Position numbers and translations under genes: made by a program
In this document: piece by piece, positions 47,890 to 59,553 of the stretch
Layout of the letters: each line of letters starts with the position of its first letter
How positions within the stretch are numbered: position 1 is the first letter of the stretch
The notes under the pieces: model-generated
Told to the model about the DNA's origin: nothing
The model's input: only the letters and a program-made list of their open reading frames with translations
Database searches by the model: none
From: Sequoia sempervirens
Taxonomy: Eukaryota > Streptophyta > Pinopsida > Cupressales > Cupressaceae
Direction of reading: 5' to 3'
Length of the DNA stretch: 64,000 nt
Assembly: GCA_007258455.2 (NCBI GenBank)
Contig: VDFB02373365.1
Coordinates: forward strand, 223,051,353 to 223,115,352

Positions 47890-48420
47890 GAGGTTAGCTT
47901 GTCACCTAAACTTTGGTTATATGTATGGTGTAATTTATTATTGAATGTAATAAATATCTGAGTATAGGTATGCTTATTCACTAATGTTTTACTGATACAT
48001 TTCTAAATGTAATCATCATTATTCTACTGGTACATTGTATACAAAACTTGAGATGTTCACTACTAATTTGAAGTGCATTTAAAGTTAGGTTCAATCATTC
48101 TTCTTAGTTTTCTTACTTTTTTTGAAAATTTGAAATTAATTTTGTTTAATTAGAATATAATTTCTTGTATTTCCTATATGTTTTCTAGATGCAAACATAT
48201 AATGAACATATGTTATTTAATAATACATATAGATATATTAACATTAGTTGAACTAAGCCTCCTCATTAGCAACAAAGAAATGATCTCTTAGGTCTGACTA
48301 ACACTTAAAACTAAAACTGAAAGACTGCAAAATTAGAAAATTGTTTAATCTTTTCAATAAAATGATATTTAAAATATTGCATTCATAATAAAATCCAATA
48401 CTGCACTATCACAATAGTCA
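47890..48420. other. AT-rich spacer after the transposase
   Basis: Probable 3' part of the CACTA element. No terminal CACTA motif or subterminal repeat array is evident. Confidence 0.4.
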
Positions 48421-48860
48421 ATAGAGGTATGCACGGGTTGGTGGGACATATAGGTCAATGTACAAATGCTTAACACAATACCGTGCTAACCAAATCTGAA
48501 TAGTGCGGGGTGGCAGTGACAACATGTTAACAACTAAAGTAAATCGCAGCCCCGCAAGGGGTAAATAGTGACACTGTGGTATGGCAGTGAACAATCACTC
48601 AACCACTAGAATTAACATGCTATCCCACAAAAGTCCAAAGGGGTGTGTGTGGGGTGGCAATACTATTAACCCTACCATACCGCTACCCCACAACGGTCTT
48701 GATATGAAAGAGCGGTATGGTGGTGAACAATCACTCAACCGCTAGAATTAACCTCTTGTCCTGCAAGAGTCCAAAGGGGTGTGCGCAGGGTGGTGGTACT
48801 GTTAACCCTACCCTATAATGGTCTTGAAATGATAGAACGGTACTGCGGTACAAATTGTTA
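48420..48860 (+). repeat. GC-richer tandem repeat, 136-bp unit
   Basis: 48578-48713 and 48714-48850 are two copies sharing GGTATGG(C/T), GTGAACAATCACTCAACC, TAGAATTAAC, GTCCAAAGGGGTGTG and TTAACCCTACC. Related but partial words (CCCCGCAAGGGGT, GTGCGGGGTGGCAGTGA) precede them from about 48480. Confidence 0.9.
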
Positions 48861-48934
48861 AAGCATTTAATGATTGCACCATTTGATTTCCCAAGATCAA
48901 AGGCATGTATTCAAACTCAAAATATGGGTAGATT

Positions 48935-49720
48935 ATGAAATATTTTGCACAAATTGACATTAATAGTGAGGTGACCGAGCTCAGAAAAAAATATTACTTG
49001 GGACTTGATGACATTTTGGAAATCATTCACATATAGCTCAACGTACTGGAGGCAAGGGAGTTAAAGTGGGAAGACTCTGCATGTATTATTTCGCTGGGTA
49101 AGTTCACAGAAACCCCCTATAGCAAGTGTATAAGAATTGAATTTTCTTCTACAAGTAGACACTTAAAGAAATCAAGTAGGAGTAAATTCTTAATCATTCC
49201 ACCCAAAAGAAGTCAACTTGTGAGTAAAAAGGAAGAGTTCACAGTTTCTAAAAGAGAGAAGAGGTCCCTGCAACAATCCATTTTAAATGTGTTAACTAAT
49301 TCTGTAAACAAAGGATTTAAAAAGGTATTTAAAGATACAACCCATGGATGTAGAGACCCAATTATCCCTATCTTAGGGTGGGATCTGTTTTGGTACTTCT
49401 ATGAAAAAAGGGATGACAAAATTCCAATTTTGAATCCTTGGACCTTAGATTTGGCCAAATTGATAGTCCCAAATTTTTTTGTAGATGTTGAGTTTATTAA
49501 AGTTTTGGCAAAATATTATCACCCAACTACCAAGACTAAGAATTCCAGATGGTTCACCATTAGTGGTGTTGACTAAAGAAGCAATTATAGAGTGTTTTAT
49601 GTTAAACAAGCAAGCTATCACTAAGATCAACTTGCATAGAAGTGAGGAGGATTATCGGAGATTGAGAAAAACCTACAGGAGTGATGAACTTCCTTTACAC
49701 ATAAAAAGGGGTGTAAACAA
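48935..49720 (+). pseudogene. Unrecognised ORF relic, truncated by copia DNA
   Basis: From an ATG at 48935 one frame reads MKYFAQIDINSEVTELRKKY, LGLDDILEIIHI, then a TAG, LNVLEARELKWEDSACIISL, TSRHLKKSSRSKFLIIPPKR, VSKKEEFTVSKREKRSLQQS, and DPIIPILGWDLFWYFYEKRD to 49575. A frameshift near 49540 leads to PDGSPLVVLTKEAIIECFML and DYRRLRKTYRSDELPLHIKR until coding ends at about 49720, where minus-strand copia gag begins. The total is about 255 residues, basic in the middle and otherwise globular, with only one stop and one frameshift. I recognise no family. It could be a host gene or part of another transposon. Confidence 0.55.
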
Positions 49721-49734
49721 TAGGAGGATACCTA

Positions 49735-50132
49735 TCTCCCCCTCCCAAATTGAGCCATTTTCCATAGAAGACTTCCAAGTATATTTCAAAAGAACTTATT
49801 TTTCTTTGTGCCAAGTGATTGACCTTAACATCTCCTTCATATGTACTTTCCAACTTTTCCCAAATAGCTTTAGCAGATTTCAAATGCATAACTTTCACAA
49901 GTTCGGTATTAGAAAGACCACTTAAAAGGGCATACTTTGCTTTACCATTGTTTTCATAGGCCTTGATCTCATCATCAATACTTGGACCACCAGTAGGCAT
50001 AGTATATCTAGTCTCAACAGACTTCCAAACTACAAATCTAAGAGATACTAAGAAACCTTCCACATCCTTTTCCTCTAGAAGCCATAATCTATTCCATCAA
50101 ACAAAGGAACATCCCTCTTGTGTGCCATCCTA
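49735..50132 (-). pseudogene. Copia gag fragment (UBN2-type)
   Basis: Minus strand: MAHKRDVPLFDGIDYGF at about 50132, then after a frameshift ETRYTMPTGGPSIDDEIKAY, YALLSGLSNTELVKVMHLKS and AKAIWEKLESTYEGDVKVNH. These are typical N-terminal gag motifs of Ty1/copia polyproteins. It stops abruptly around 49735-49760 at the junction with the plus-strand ORF relic; the rest of gag and all of pol are missing. Confidence 0.8.
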
Positions 50133-50172
50133 GATCTACCTCAAGCAATTAAGCTTTCTTCCAAGGAACCTT

Positions 50173-50184
50173 GCTCTAATACCA
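50173..50184 (-). other. Copia primer-binding site
   Basis: On the minus strand TGGTATTAGAGC, one base off the initiator-tRNA-Met primer site TGGTATCAGAGC. It lies between the LTR at 50187 and the gag fragment, fixing the element's orientation. Confidence 0.8.
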
Positions 50185-50186
50185 AT

Positions 50187-51769
50187 TTTTGAATGCACAC
50201 AAGACAATTAAGAGGGGGGGATGAACCAATTATACATTAAAACATCCAAAATCATCATAAACATTCAGATCCATAACATCTTAGTTAACCATTAATCTAT
50301 TAAAATGATTTAGCATGAAAGAAAATTACTGAAACTGAAACACACCAACACCATGCACAATGGAACACCAAATTTGCGTGGAAAACCCAAGAAGAGAAAA
50401 ACCACGGTGAGGATTAGCTCACAATATAAAGTAATTGCAACACCGAATACAAAAGGCTCATTATCGGAGGGCTCACTACCCAAAAGAAAGGACTCGCTAC
50501 CAAAGGCTCACTACCAAATTACATAAAAGAAGAAGGAAGAATGTTACAGTGAGAAATCCATCTCAAGGAAACAGAAAAATCCACCACAATATCACCAACA
50601 CATTTGAAACCTTCCTAAATATTATAGAAACCTTCTACTTATTGCTTCCAGTAGTCTAACTTATTGAATTTCACACTACACTTCTCAAATTCGCACGTCA
50701 CAACTCTACAATCTGTATCACACATGACACCACTAAATTCTCCATCAACTCATCACTTGTTTATACCTTCTTCAACCTTGAAATTCAAATTGAGTCAGCA
50801 CCAAGCATTCCCATGGTGGAAAGGAATAAAAGCAGACCACTCTACATCTTAACTCGAACCCAATCATACATATAAACCATGTCACGCTTCTACAATCATC
50901 GAAGAAAATCCACAATTAGTGTAAACACCCAAGGTCGGCCGAACTTGTATCAACACCATTAAAATTTATGTACACACTTTTTCAAATCCAAAGATGACTC
51001 ATAGACCACGCACCACACTTGAACACAATCTAGAATATTTCATAAACACCCTAAAATCTACAAAATTCCTTCACAACAACTTTCACTTGAAGAATGTACA
51101 GACCTAGTACACTCAAACAACCTTCCATACTCTGTTACTCAAGAAATAAACTTCCAAAGCACCAAAACATGAATGAATTTTAATATAGGTAGATATGACC
51201 ATTATCAACACACTTCCAAAATCGCAAGACTAGAAACCAAACTACAAAGAAATGCGGAGCAAAATTATTTCTCCCAAACACCATTGCACCACAATTCACA
51301 CACTGGTGAACACAATTCTCTTTGTATGACAATCCAAACCAGGAAATTATGAATATAGAACCTTTGAACACCCCTAAAAAACATATCCAAACCACATAAG
51401 CATATCTTCAACACAAAATAAATGCTGAGCCAAACAAGAACACCATTATATACACCAAAACACCTTTGCAACACATTGTTTCCTCTTTTATTCAAATTTT
51501 ATCAAAAGAACTTGGAAACCAAGAACCAGAGACACATACTCATCATCTTCAACACTTCCTCATCATCACTAAACCAACTATAACCCAACTATGCATCCAT
51601 AGAATCTTATCAAAGCAACACTAGAGGTTGACACTAGTAGCACTTACTAATGACAACAAAATGAAACTAATCAAAGCATCAACACAATGCCAGTCATCAA
51701 TGATAACACAAACAATCTCCCCCAACTTTTTGACATCAATGAAAACACCAACTACTCATACTTGCAATA
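50187..51769 (-). repeat. Copia 5' LTR of the truncated element
   Basis: It aligns along its length with the LTR beginning at 53171 (GGAAAACCCAA.GAG then AAAAACCA.GGTGAGGATTAG, CACACTGGTGAA, TGACATCAATGA, CATACTTGCAA). Both termini carry one change: TG to TT at 50187 and CA to TA at 51769. An internal TCTCCCCCAAC at 51715 mimics a polypurine tract, so 51714 is an alternative right end. Confidence 0.7.
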
Positions 51770-53170
51770 GTACATATGATGTCTTGCTTATAAAGGAAAA
51801 GACGTGAGATAAGATTAGACAAGATCTTGACATGTGTTTTAATCCTATATAATGAGACAACTACCTCAAAATTATTAAATGACCTAGGACACAAGCATCA
51901 AATTAAATCCAAATAGATAAGATATGATAAGATCTTATTTAGACAACTAATAATTCTAGAAAAACACCTAAGACTTAAGTAATCTTAACATGTAAATAGG
52001 ACCTATTAGAGAGCTAGATAGGTAAAACACCTATTTACACCAACACCAAGATATCAAAATAATTTCAAGGGATTAGAGAAATGAGTGTCAATTATTTAAT
52101 GCCACCCAATTTTACCATCAACTCTCTTGTTAGCTCAACCTTTTCTTGATTCTTTTTCCTTCTTGCTTTTGGTCCCTTATTGATACCCCCTTTCTTAATT
52201 TTTTTGTTGAAGACCTAACATGAGCGATGCTTTCTTTTTATCTTCATCTTTTCTCCCATACATCATGCATAGTATTTGATGTCATTAACTCCGTTTGACA
52301 CCATTTTTATTAAATTTGATAGGATATGGTCTACCGCTACTACATGTGTTTCTAAGATTTTTTGTTGCCCAACATCTTTTTCAATGTGGCTAGAAATAGG
52401 AGCCTTTCCTTCTACTATTGTTATTTGAATTTCTAAGAAAATAATTGAATAAAAATATTTTAAATATTACTTAAGCCTAGTTCATGCATGTCTTGACTAG
52501 TCATAGTCTTGTCATGCTCTTTTAATTGAGTTCTCAAAGCTTTCAATAACATCAAATCTATTGTTGTTACACCCTGTCTCTTAGTTATCGGGTTACTTTT
52601 ACCTTGTAAGTAAATATGATGATAAATGTAAATTAGAACTTTAATATGCTCAATAGGTGAATGAAATACTAAATATGCATTAATATGTTAGTTCTTTTCA
52701 AGGTATGATTATGTTATAGTATTAATGGAAATACGATGTATGAATATATATTGTGATATGAATACTTTAATTCTTTTATGATGCAAATATATTTCATGTG
52801 AATGGCTAACTACCTTTTTGTTGTACTAAGCTAGATGCAGGAAGGAGTCAATCCCTTGGCTATGAGAGGGGGAGTATCACTCAGAAGAGGAGCTTTGTTT
52901 GGTAACCCTTAATGATCCTAATTGAGCATTCACACACTCACACCCTAGTTGGTCTAGTTAAGTTAGTTCGTGGAATCGGGTAGGTAACCTTCAGTTATAG
53001 TTTGGGGTTGTGTGATTGATTCTTTATGTTGAGAGGAAGTTCTTCTTTGTGTGTTCATATTTATATGCTAATCGATGAAGTATATACACTTTGTATATAT
53101 ATGTCGATCGATGAAAATATGAGTATATGTGCTTCAAAATGGATGTTAAAATAATTTTATATAATATATA
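51770..53170. other. Spacer between two copia insertions, no gene seen
   Basis: AT-rich with no coding motif. It contains AAGACGTGAGATAAGATTAG and a nearby AGATAAGATATGATAAGATC. It probably represents older flanking DNA. Confidence 0.45.
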
Positions 53171-54481
53171 TGTTAAATGAACAAGAAAACTAAGAGGGGG
53201 GTGAATCAGTTGTAGCAAATTAAGACATCAAAACCCTCAACAGTAACCAGATCCACAAACATTCATTAAACCCTTTATTTTTTTAAAGTGATTAATCATG
53301 AAATGTAGATAACAAAAATTGAAATAACACCATACACAAGAGAACACTAGATTTACATGGAAAACCCAATGAGGGAAAAACCATGGTGAGGATTAGGTCA
53401 CAATATAATTAATTACAAAACCGGTACAAGGGCTCATTTCCAGAATATGACACATTATCCAAAAGGGCTCACAGCCAGGGCTCACAGCCACAAAAAGAAA
53501 CAAAGAAGATAGAAGAGAACTTTTACACGAAGAAAAACTTCTCAATGCAATGAGGAATCCACCACAAATGCTCCAACACTTTCACAGCCTTGCATGAAAG
53601 ATTTTAGACACCTTCAACTCACTACATTCAGGAATCCAATACTTGAAGTTCACACTGCTCTGCTCAAATTTGCATCTATACTTCTGTAATTCGCATCAAA
53701 TTCATCACTCGCATCTATCTTTCCTCTCTCTTACATCTTACAACATCACAACTCTTATTTATATCAACCTCAACCTTGAAAACCTTCTCCAAGGTCAGAA
53801 ACTATCTATTACATTTAAAATTTAAAATTACCTTAGCACCTAAACATTCCCACGGTAGATAGGAATGAAGACAACCCATATAAATCCTTAATTAGGACCC
53901 AAATTAATCCTAACACACCTCAACATTCTTTCATAAAATTTGCATGTAGTGTTAACACTAGGTCAGCCAATACCCATGCTAAACACCATAAAACATTAAG
54001 TACACGCTTCCTTAAATCAATCTGAAACTTTCAAACAAAAAAATTCACTTGAACACGATCTAGAATAATCCACGAACCATCTAAGATCCAACAAAGACTT
54101 TATCCAAACTTGCATCATATAAATACTTCAACCCAAAACATTCGGTTAACCTTATTCACACACTAACGCATGAAACATACACTATACTGCACTAAATCAA
54201 GTGAAACCTTGAATTCTAAAAGATACAATTACTATAAGAAACTTCCCAAATCCACACAACCTGAAGCCAAAATGCGAAAAAATGCGGAGCAAATACATTG
54301 CTCCCAGACCATAGAAAAAACCACTGAAAAAATAGCTCACACACTGGTGAATATATCTCACTCTGCACAATGATACAATCAAGTGAAACCTTGAATTCTA
54401 AAAGATACAATCACTATAAGAAACTTCCCAAATCCACACAACCTGAAGCCAAAATGCGGAAAAATGCGGAGCAAATACATT
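53171..54481 (-). repeat. Copia 3' LTR, outer part
   Basis: It starts TGTTAAATGAACAAG and matches the LTR at 63190-64000 nearly throughout (AAGAGGGGGGTGAATCAGTT, CATTAAACCC, GGCTCACAGCCA, CATTCCCACGGT, AGTGTTAACACTAGGT). The match continues to 60464 after the interrupting gypsy element. Total LTR length is about 1.87 kb. Confidence 0.9.
54198..54481 (-). repeat. 182-bp tandem duplication inside the LTR, second copy split
   Basis: The word CAAGTGAAACCTTGAATTC starts at 54198 and 54380. Copy 2 is cut at 54481 by the gypsy insertion and resumes at 59898 (ACATTGCTCCCAGACC) to about 59979. So the duplication predates the insertion. Confidence 0.9.
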
Positions 54482-54825
54482 TGTTAAGAAATAACTTGCA
54501 AAGTAGAAGAATATGATATGAAATATGCTACAAATACTTGATAATAACTGAAAATAACAAGCCACTTCGAGGGGGAAAACCTCCAAATATCTCTAATGAG
54601 AACACATTTCGCACTTGATGATGAAATAAGACTCACAACCTCCTATATATACCTATTTATGCCAAGGATATCACCTAGGCCTACTTAGACACACCTATAT
54701 AAGACTTAGGCCGACCTAAACAACTAAATAACAATATACTAATGATAATATGACTTAATAGAGAGTTAAGATAGCCACAAGCCGACTATTCATAACCGAT
54801 GTACAATAATATTAAGGGCGTAGCA
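54482..54825 (-). repeat. Gypsy 3' LTR
   Basis: TGTTAAGAAATAACTTGC...AAGGGCGTAGCA. It ends in TG/CA, is 344 bp long, and is flanked on the left by ACATT. Confidence 0.97.
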
Positions 54826-54829
54826 CCTT

Positions 54830-55175
54830 CTTCAAAGAAGCATTGTCCTCAATGCTAATCAAGTTTGGAAACTTTTGAATGAACTCCTCTTCCCATGTGG
54901 CATCTTCAATCGTAACTTCTTCCATTGGATGAGATACCTGATAGTTCTATTCCTCACTTTGTGTGTTTCGATTAACTCTCTGGTTCCAAAATGATTCTTC
55001 CTTCTTCATCCACTCGCAAGTGTTGTTTGAGGGAATATTGTTTCAATTACCATCTTCAAACAGGAAACATGAAAACTGGATGTATCTTTGTTGTAGGTGG
55101 CAACTCAAGCTTGTAGGCAACACTACCGATCTTCTGCATGATTTGGTATGGACCATAATACTTTGGTGACAACTT
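54830..55175 (-). pseudogene. Integrase C-terminus and chromodomain-like tail
   Basis: Minus strand reads [20 protein letters not shown] then [12 protein letters not shown], the GPF/Y-type integrase C-terminal module. After two stops comes RIILEPERVNRNTQ and then EEVTIEDATWEEEFIQKFPN ending ISIEDNASLKKVLRP. The EATWE...FP...LED pattern is the chromodomain end of chromoviral integrases, which steers insertion to modified chromatin. Broken by stops. Confidence 0.65.
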
Positions 55176-55496
55176 ATTATTTCTTTCTTTGCTGCTTTAG
55201 TGAGATTTGCTTATAAGGCTGCAATCGCAAGAAGACCCAATCCCCAACTTCAAAACTTCTTTCACTACGATGTTGGTCTGCCTTTTTATTCTGATTTTTG
55301 TGCCATGGCTAAATTCTCCTTGAGTCCCAGTACTTGTTGTTGATGAAGCAGTGGTCTTCTCTGCTGAACTCTTGGGGACACCTTAATTGATGATGTGATG
55401 GAAGGAGGATGATATCCATAAAGTGCCAAAAATGGAGACATTTTGATGAGCTATGAAAAGAAGTGTTATACCACCATTCCGCAAGTGGTAGCCAAT

Positions 55497-56130
55497 CTAC
55501 CCATGAGACTGTTTCTTGAAGTGAAACAACGATAGATATCCTTCCAAATACTTATTAACAACCTCTGTTTTCCCATTTGATTGAGGGTGGTATGAAGAGC
55601 TAAGAGCCAATTGAGTACCCAAACATGAGAATAAATCTTTCCAAAAGTGACTAGTGAAGATAAGATCACGATCACTAACAATAACTTTAGGTGTACCATG
55701 TAGCTTTTGGATATTCTCCAAAAAAGCTTTAGCCACTACACTTGTTGTAAAAGGATGTGCTAATGCAATGAAATGTGCATATTTAGTGAGCCGATCAACT
55801 ACCACCATGATGACATTATGACCTTTAGATTTGGGAAGCCCTGTGATGAAGTCCATGGATACCTCTTCCCAACGGCTAGGAATAGATATTGCAAGAGACC
55901 TGGTGTCTTAATTGTCTCCCCTTTATGCCTTTGACACACCAAACATTCAGCCACAAATTTTTGAACATCACCCTTTAGCCCCTCCCAAAAGAAATCTTGC
56001 TTGACTCAATGATATGTCTTCAAAAATCCTGAATGACCACCCATTGGAGACTCATGCAACTTTGTGAGAATATTGATTTTAAGGTTGGAATTCTTGCAGA
56101 GATACAAACGCTCTTTATACCAAAGAGTAT
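55497..56130 (-). pseudogene. Gypsy integrase
   Basis: Minus strand: zinc-binding part HESPMGGHSGFLKTYH then GDVQKFVAECLVCQRHKGET (HHCC, about 55920-56060; one stop inside). A frameshifted 119-residue core (55497-55856) carries D21 (VVVDRLTKYAHF), D62 (IVSDRDLIFTSHFW) and E98 (YHPQSNGKTEVVNKY), the DDE triad with D-X35-E spacing. The core looks chemically intact but is separated from its zinc finger by a frameshift. Confidence 0.9.
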
Positions 56131-56197
56131 CTCCCTTCCAACAAAACTTATCTGAACTACTAGGATCACTTTTTAATTGCTTCGATGAGATTACTTG

Positions 56198-57480
56198 TCA
56201 CAACATCATTTTGCCACTCTGCTTTGGCTTCCTCCACCCAATTTGTTTGTAATATTGAAAGGGCACACAATAAGGCTTCATCTTTCTCACCCTTCCTTGA
56301 TAGGCATCTGCGACAATATTTTCTTTCCCTTTCTTATATACAATCTCAAAGTCATATCCTAACATCTTAGTGACCCATTTTTGTTGCTCTTCAGAAGATA
56401 GTCGTTCCAAAAATATTTTAGGCTATCATGATATGTCTTAACCTTGAAATGTCTACCTAATAGATAAGGCCACCATTTTTTCACTGCATGGAGTATTGCT
56501 AGCATTTCCTTCATAAATAGGTTTTAGTTGATTCTTACCTTTTAATTGACGACTAAAAAGCAATTGGTCGACCTTCTTGCATGAGCACTGCTCCTATCCC
56601 ATTTCTAGAAGCATCACATTCCACAATGAATTCCTTGGTGAAGTCAGGAGTGGCAAGTACTGGAGTTGTACACATAGCCTCCTTCAATCTCTCAAATGTT
56701 GTATTGGCAGACTCGTTCCAATGAAAGGAATCCTTCTTCAATAGAGTGGTGAGAGGTGCTGCTATACTACCATAATTCTTCACAAATCTTCTATAGTACC
56801 CTGTCAATCCCAAGAATCCTCTCAATTTCTTAATGGTTTTTGGAATAGGCCATTCCATGATAGCCTTAATTTTGTTAGGGTCCACCTTTACTCCTTCATG
56901 TGAAACCATGTGTCCCAAATACTCCACCTTTGTAAGACCAAAAGCACACTTGGATGGCTTAGCATAGAGTTTATGATCTTCAAGTATTTGTAATGCTTGG
57001 TCCACATGTTGCAAATGTTCTTCCCAAGTATTGCTATAAATTAATATATCATCAAAGAATACTAACACAAACTTTCTCAAGAACTTCTTAAAATGGAATT
57101 CATCAAACTTTGGAATGTAGATGGTGCATTGGTAAGACCAAATGGCATCACCAAAAATTCATAATGACCCTCATGAGTCCGAAATGTTGTCTTACAAATA
57201 TCTTCCTCCTTAATCCGAATTTGGTGATAACCAGATCTAAGATCTAACTTGGTAAAAAAACATAGCTCCATTTAATTCATCTAGCAAATCATCAATGACT
57301 GGAATTGAAACTTATCTTTAATGGTGTACATGTTGAGCACTCTATAATCTGGACACATGCGCCAAGTATCATCCTTCTTACGTACCATCACCACTGGCGA
57401 GGAGTACGCACTTTGGCTATGCCCGATGATTCCTGCCTCTAGCATCTCTTCAACAATCTTTTCTATCTCTCTTTTGTATG
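56198..57480 (-). pseudogene. Gypsy reverse transcriptase and RNase H
   Basis: RT starts near 57480 ([20 protein letters not shown] then PDYRVLN), continues in [19 protein letters not shown] and [18 protein letters not shown], and holds the active site VFFDDILIYSN (the DD pair kept) at 57080-57030. YLGHMVSHEGVKVDPNK and LRGFLGLTGYYRRFVKNYGS follow. RNase H begins FIVECDASRNGIGAVLMQEG and continues after a break with EEQQKWVTKMLGYDFEIVYK and GKENIVADA (56198-56410; canonical NxVADALSR now ends ADAYQGR). At least three stops or frameshifts split it. Confidence 0.93.
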
Positions 57481-57875
57481 TGTGGATACCTGTAAAGCCT
57501 GATGTTCGGTGGTTGGCTCCCTGGGACTAACTGTATGGCATGATCATGATCCCTCTTAGGAGGAAGTCCTTTAGGCATATGTCCAAGAACAACTGAGTGA
57601 TGATCAATTATAGCTTGCAAATCTGGATGAGTAGGAGTATTAGATTGAGAGACTTCTAATGAACATAGTTGGGCCACAAATCCATCCACTCCTTTCTTAA
57701 GCAAATTTTGCATTTGATGAGAGCTTACCATTTGTGGAGATTTTTCCTTCAACCCCCTTAGCTCTACTAGCCTTCCTTCCGATTGAAATCTCATGAATAG
57801 TTCTTGGAAGTTCATCTCAATTGTTCCTAATGTAGTAAGCCATTGTACTCCCAAAACAATATTTGTTGCACCCAT
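57450..57875 (-). pseudogene. Gypsy protease-to-RT linker
   Basis: Open frame of 141 codons: NIVLGVQWLTTLGTIEMNFQ, KGVDGFVAQLCSLEVSQSN and DHHSVVLGHMPKGLPPKRDH then [10 protein letters not shown], the usual ILG..WL to LPP.R..DH.I.L.PG stretch that precedes RT in plant chromoviruses. The start of RT proper is shifted into another frame near its end. Confidence 0.85.
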
Positions 57876-58818
57876 GGATATCGAGCATACATTGGGGTAT
57901 CAAGTTGATAATCTCCCATGGATAATTTAATGCTATGACACTTCCTTGAAAACTAACCGTACCACCATCTGCAATCAAAACTTGAAACTCTGGAGCTGGA
58001 TATATGAAACAATTTAGACGAGTAGCTAACTTTTTGTTGATGAAATTATGAGTACTACCTGAGTCGATCAACACTGTTACCTTCTGCTTCTTTAGGAACC
58101 CCACCACCTTGAGATTTTGTGGAGCACTGAAACCTGAGAGTGCATGACAAGAAATGATTGGTTGAGAATCATGTGATTCCTCATTTGACTCCCTTTCATC
58201 TTCTAGTATGGGTTCCTCCTCTTCTTCCTCATTGGGACCTTCAATATAAAACAATTTCTTTTCACTACATTTATGTCCTCGACTATATTTGCTATCACAA
58301 TTGAAACACAAGCCTTTTGCTCTTTTCTCCTCAATTTGTTGTGGAGTCAACTTAGTAGGTTGTGTTGAATATCCTTTCTCTCTTGTCACATTAGCCCCTT
58401 GCTTCTTAGGAATCAAATACTTCTCCTCTACCCTGCGTGCTAAGATAAAAGACTCATTTATGGAACTAGGGCTAAACATGCATACCTCATGTTGAATGTG
58501 ATCCTTGAGACCACCCAAGAATAAGTCATTCAAGTTTTCCTCCATAATTGTATCCACCCTTAAGGATAGATTTTGGAATTGCTGAATATAATCCTTAACT
58601 GATCTTGTTTGTTGAAGTTTAGCTAGTTGGCTGAAGAAGTTGTCTGTGATGCTATTGCTATATTGTGCTTGGAGTTCCTCTATAAAAATTGACCATGAGA
58701 CGGTGAGCCCCTTTTTACTTTGATGAGTGCAAAGCCAACGATACCAAATGAATTGATCTGGTTCTAGATATAAGGAAGCCATCGACCTTTTGTCCATTTG
58801 GGATTTGGTGTACTTCAA
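57817..58818 (-). pseudogene. Gypsy gag C-terminal half, zinc knuckle and aspartic protease
   Basis: 333 codons. Residues 20-140 hold the retrotransposon gag region (YRWLCTHQSKKGLTVSWSIF, NLNDLFLGGLKDHIQHEV). CFNCDSKYSRGHKC at 171-184 is the nucleocapsid zinc knuckle in the spacing usual for plant chromoviruses. A Glu-rich linker (199-216) follows. VTVLIDSGSTHNFI (247-260) carries the protease active-site DSG at 252-254. The N-terminal gag half lies in another frame just upstream, overlapping at 58715-58818, so one frameshift separates them. Confidence 0.93.
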
Positions 58819-59200
58819 AAAAATTCTCCATTTGGTTTATCCATGTTAGAGGATCCTTACCATAGAACTTGCGCATATCCACCTTTGGAAATAAATTCCT
58901 AGATCCCATAGGAGTACTAAAGCTTGTGTCAGTAGTAGCTGACCTAGAATTTTCACCTTGGCCGCTTGAGAACTCCTTTCTTGATTCAACCCTGTAGGTG
59001 CTTAACATGTTCCGTATGTCTGATATATCTCCTCTTAGGTCACACATATCCATCTTAATTGAGGAAATGTCTTCCTTGACCTTATTTATTTCCTCATTAT
59101 GAGTAATATCCTCGATTGTTTCACCATCCTTATCAGGAGTCTTCCCCAGAGTGACATTCTTTTTACCCCTTGTTGAAGGCCCCGACATGATGGAAACCAC
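58715..59200 (-). pseudogene. Gypsy gag N-terminus
   Basis: Starts MVSIMSGPSTRGKKNVTLGK, has an amphipathic helix (EEINKVKEDISSIKMDMCDL, RGDISDIRNMLS) and KVDMRKFYGKDPLTWINQME, the typical start of the plant gag domain. The frame shifts after NFFEVHQIP and continues in the downstream ORF. Confidence 0.9.
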
Positions 59201-59539
59201 TAATGTTCAAATAAATCACACAAATGAAACTTAAATTCTCTCAAATTTTTACTGTAATCTCCTTTATTATGTCTTCAAAAACCCAATAAAAATCAGACTC
59301 CAATTCAACAAGATGTGCGAGATATGTAGATTCCAAAAAAATAGTGTAGAAACCCTAATTCTGCAATAATTCGCTTAATTCTGCTCCAATTCTTCTGAAA
59401 TCTGAACTGTAGCTTCTTCAATATGTTCTTCAAAAACCCTTTAAAAATTAGAAAAAAATTCCAAAATCTGAAAGATATGCTCTTCCCAAAATCTCCTTTA
59501 AAATTGAGAAAAACCTTGCCTCTATGGTGCCAAGATCAT

Positions 59540-59551
59540 GCTCTGATACCA
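59540..59551 (-). other. Gypsy primer-binding site
   Basis: TGGTATCAGAGC on the minus strand, two bases inside the 5' LTR; complementary to the 3' end of initiator tRNA-Met. Confidence 0.95.
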
Positions 59552-59553
59552 CT

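Noticed and set aside
56064..56370. Plus-strand frames opposite the gypsy polyprotein
   Set aside because: They are antisense to recognised RNase H and integrase regions.
59540..59551. tRNA gene
   Set aside because: Only the 12-base primer-binding sequence matches a tRNA end; there is no cloverleaf around it. The same holds at 63177 and 50173.
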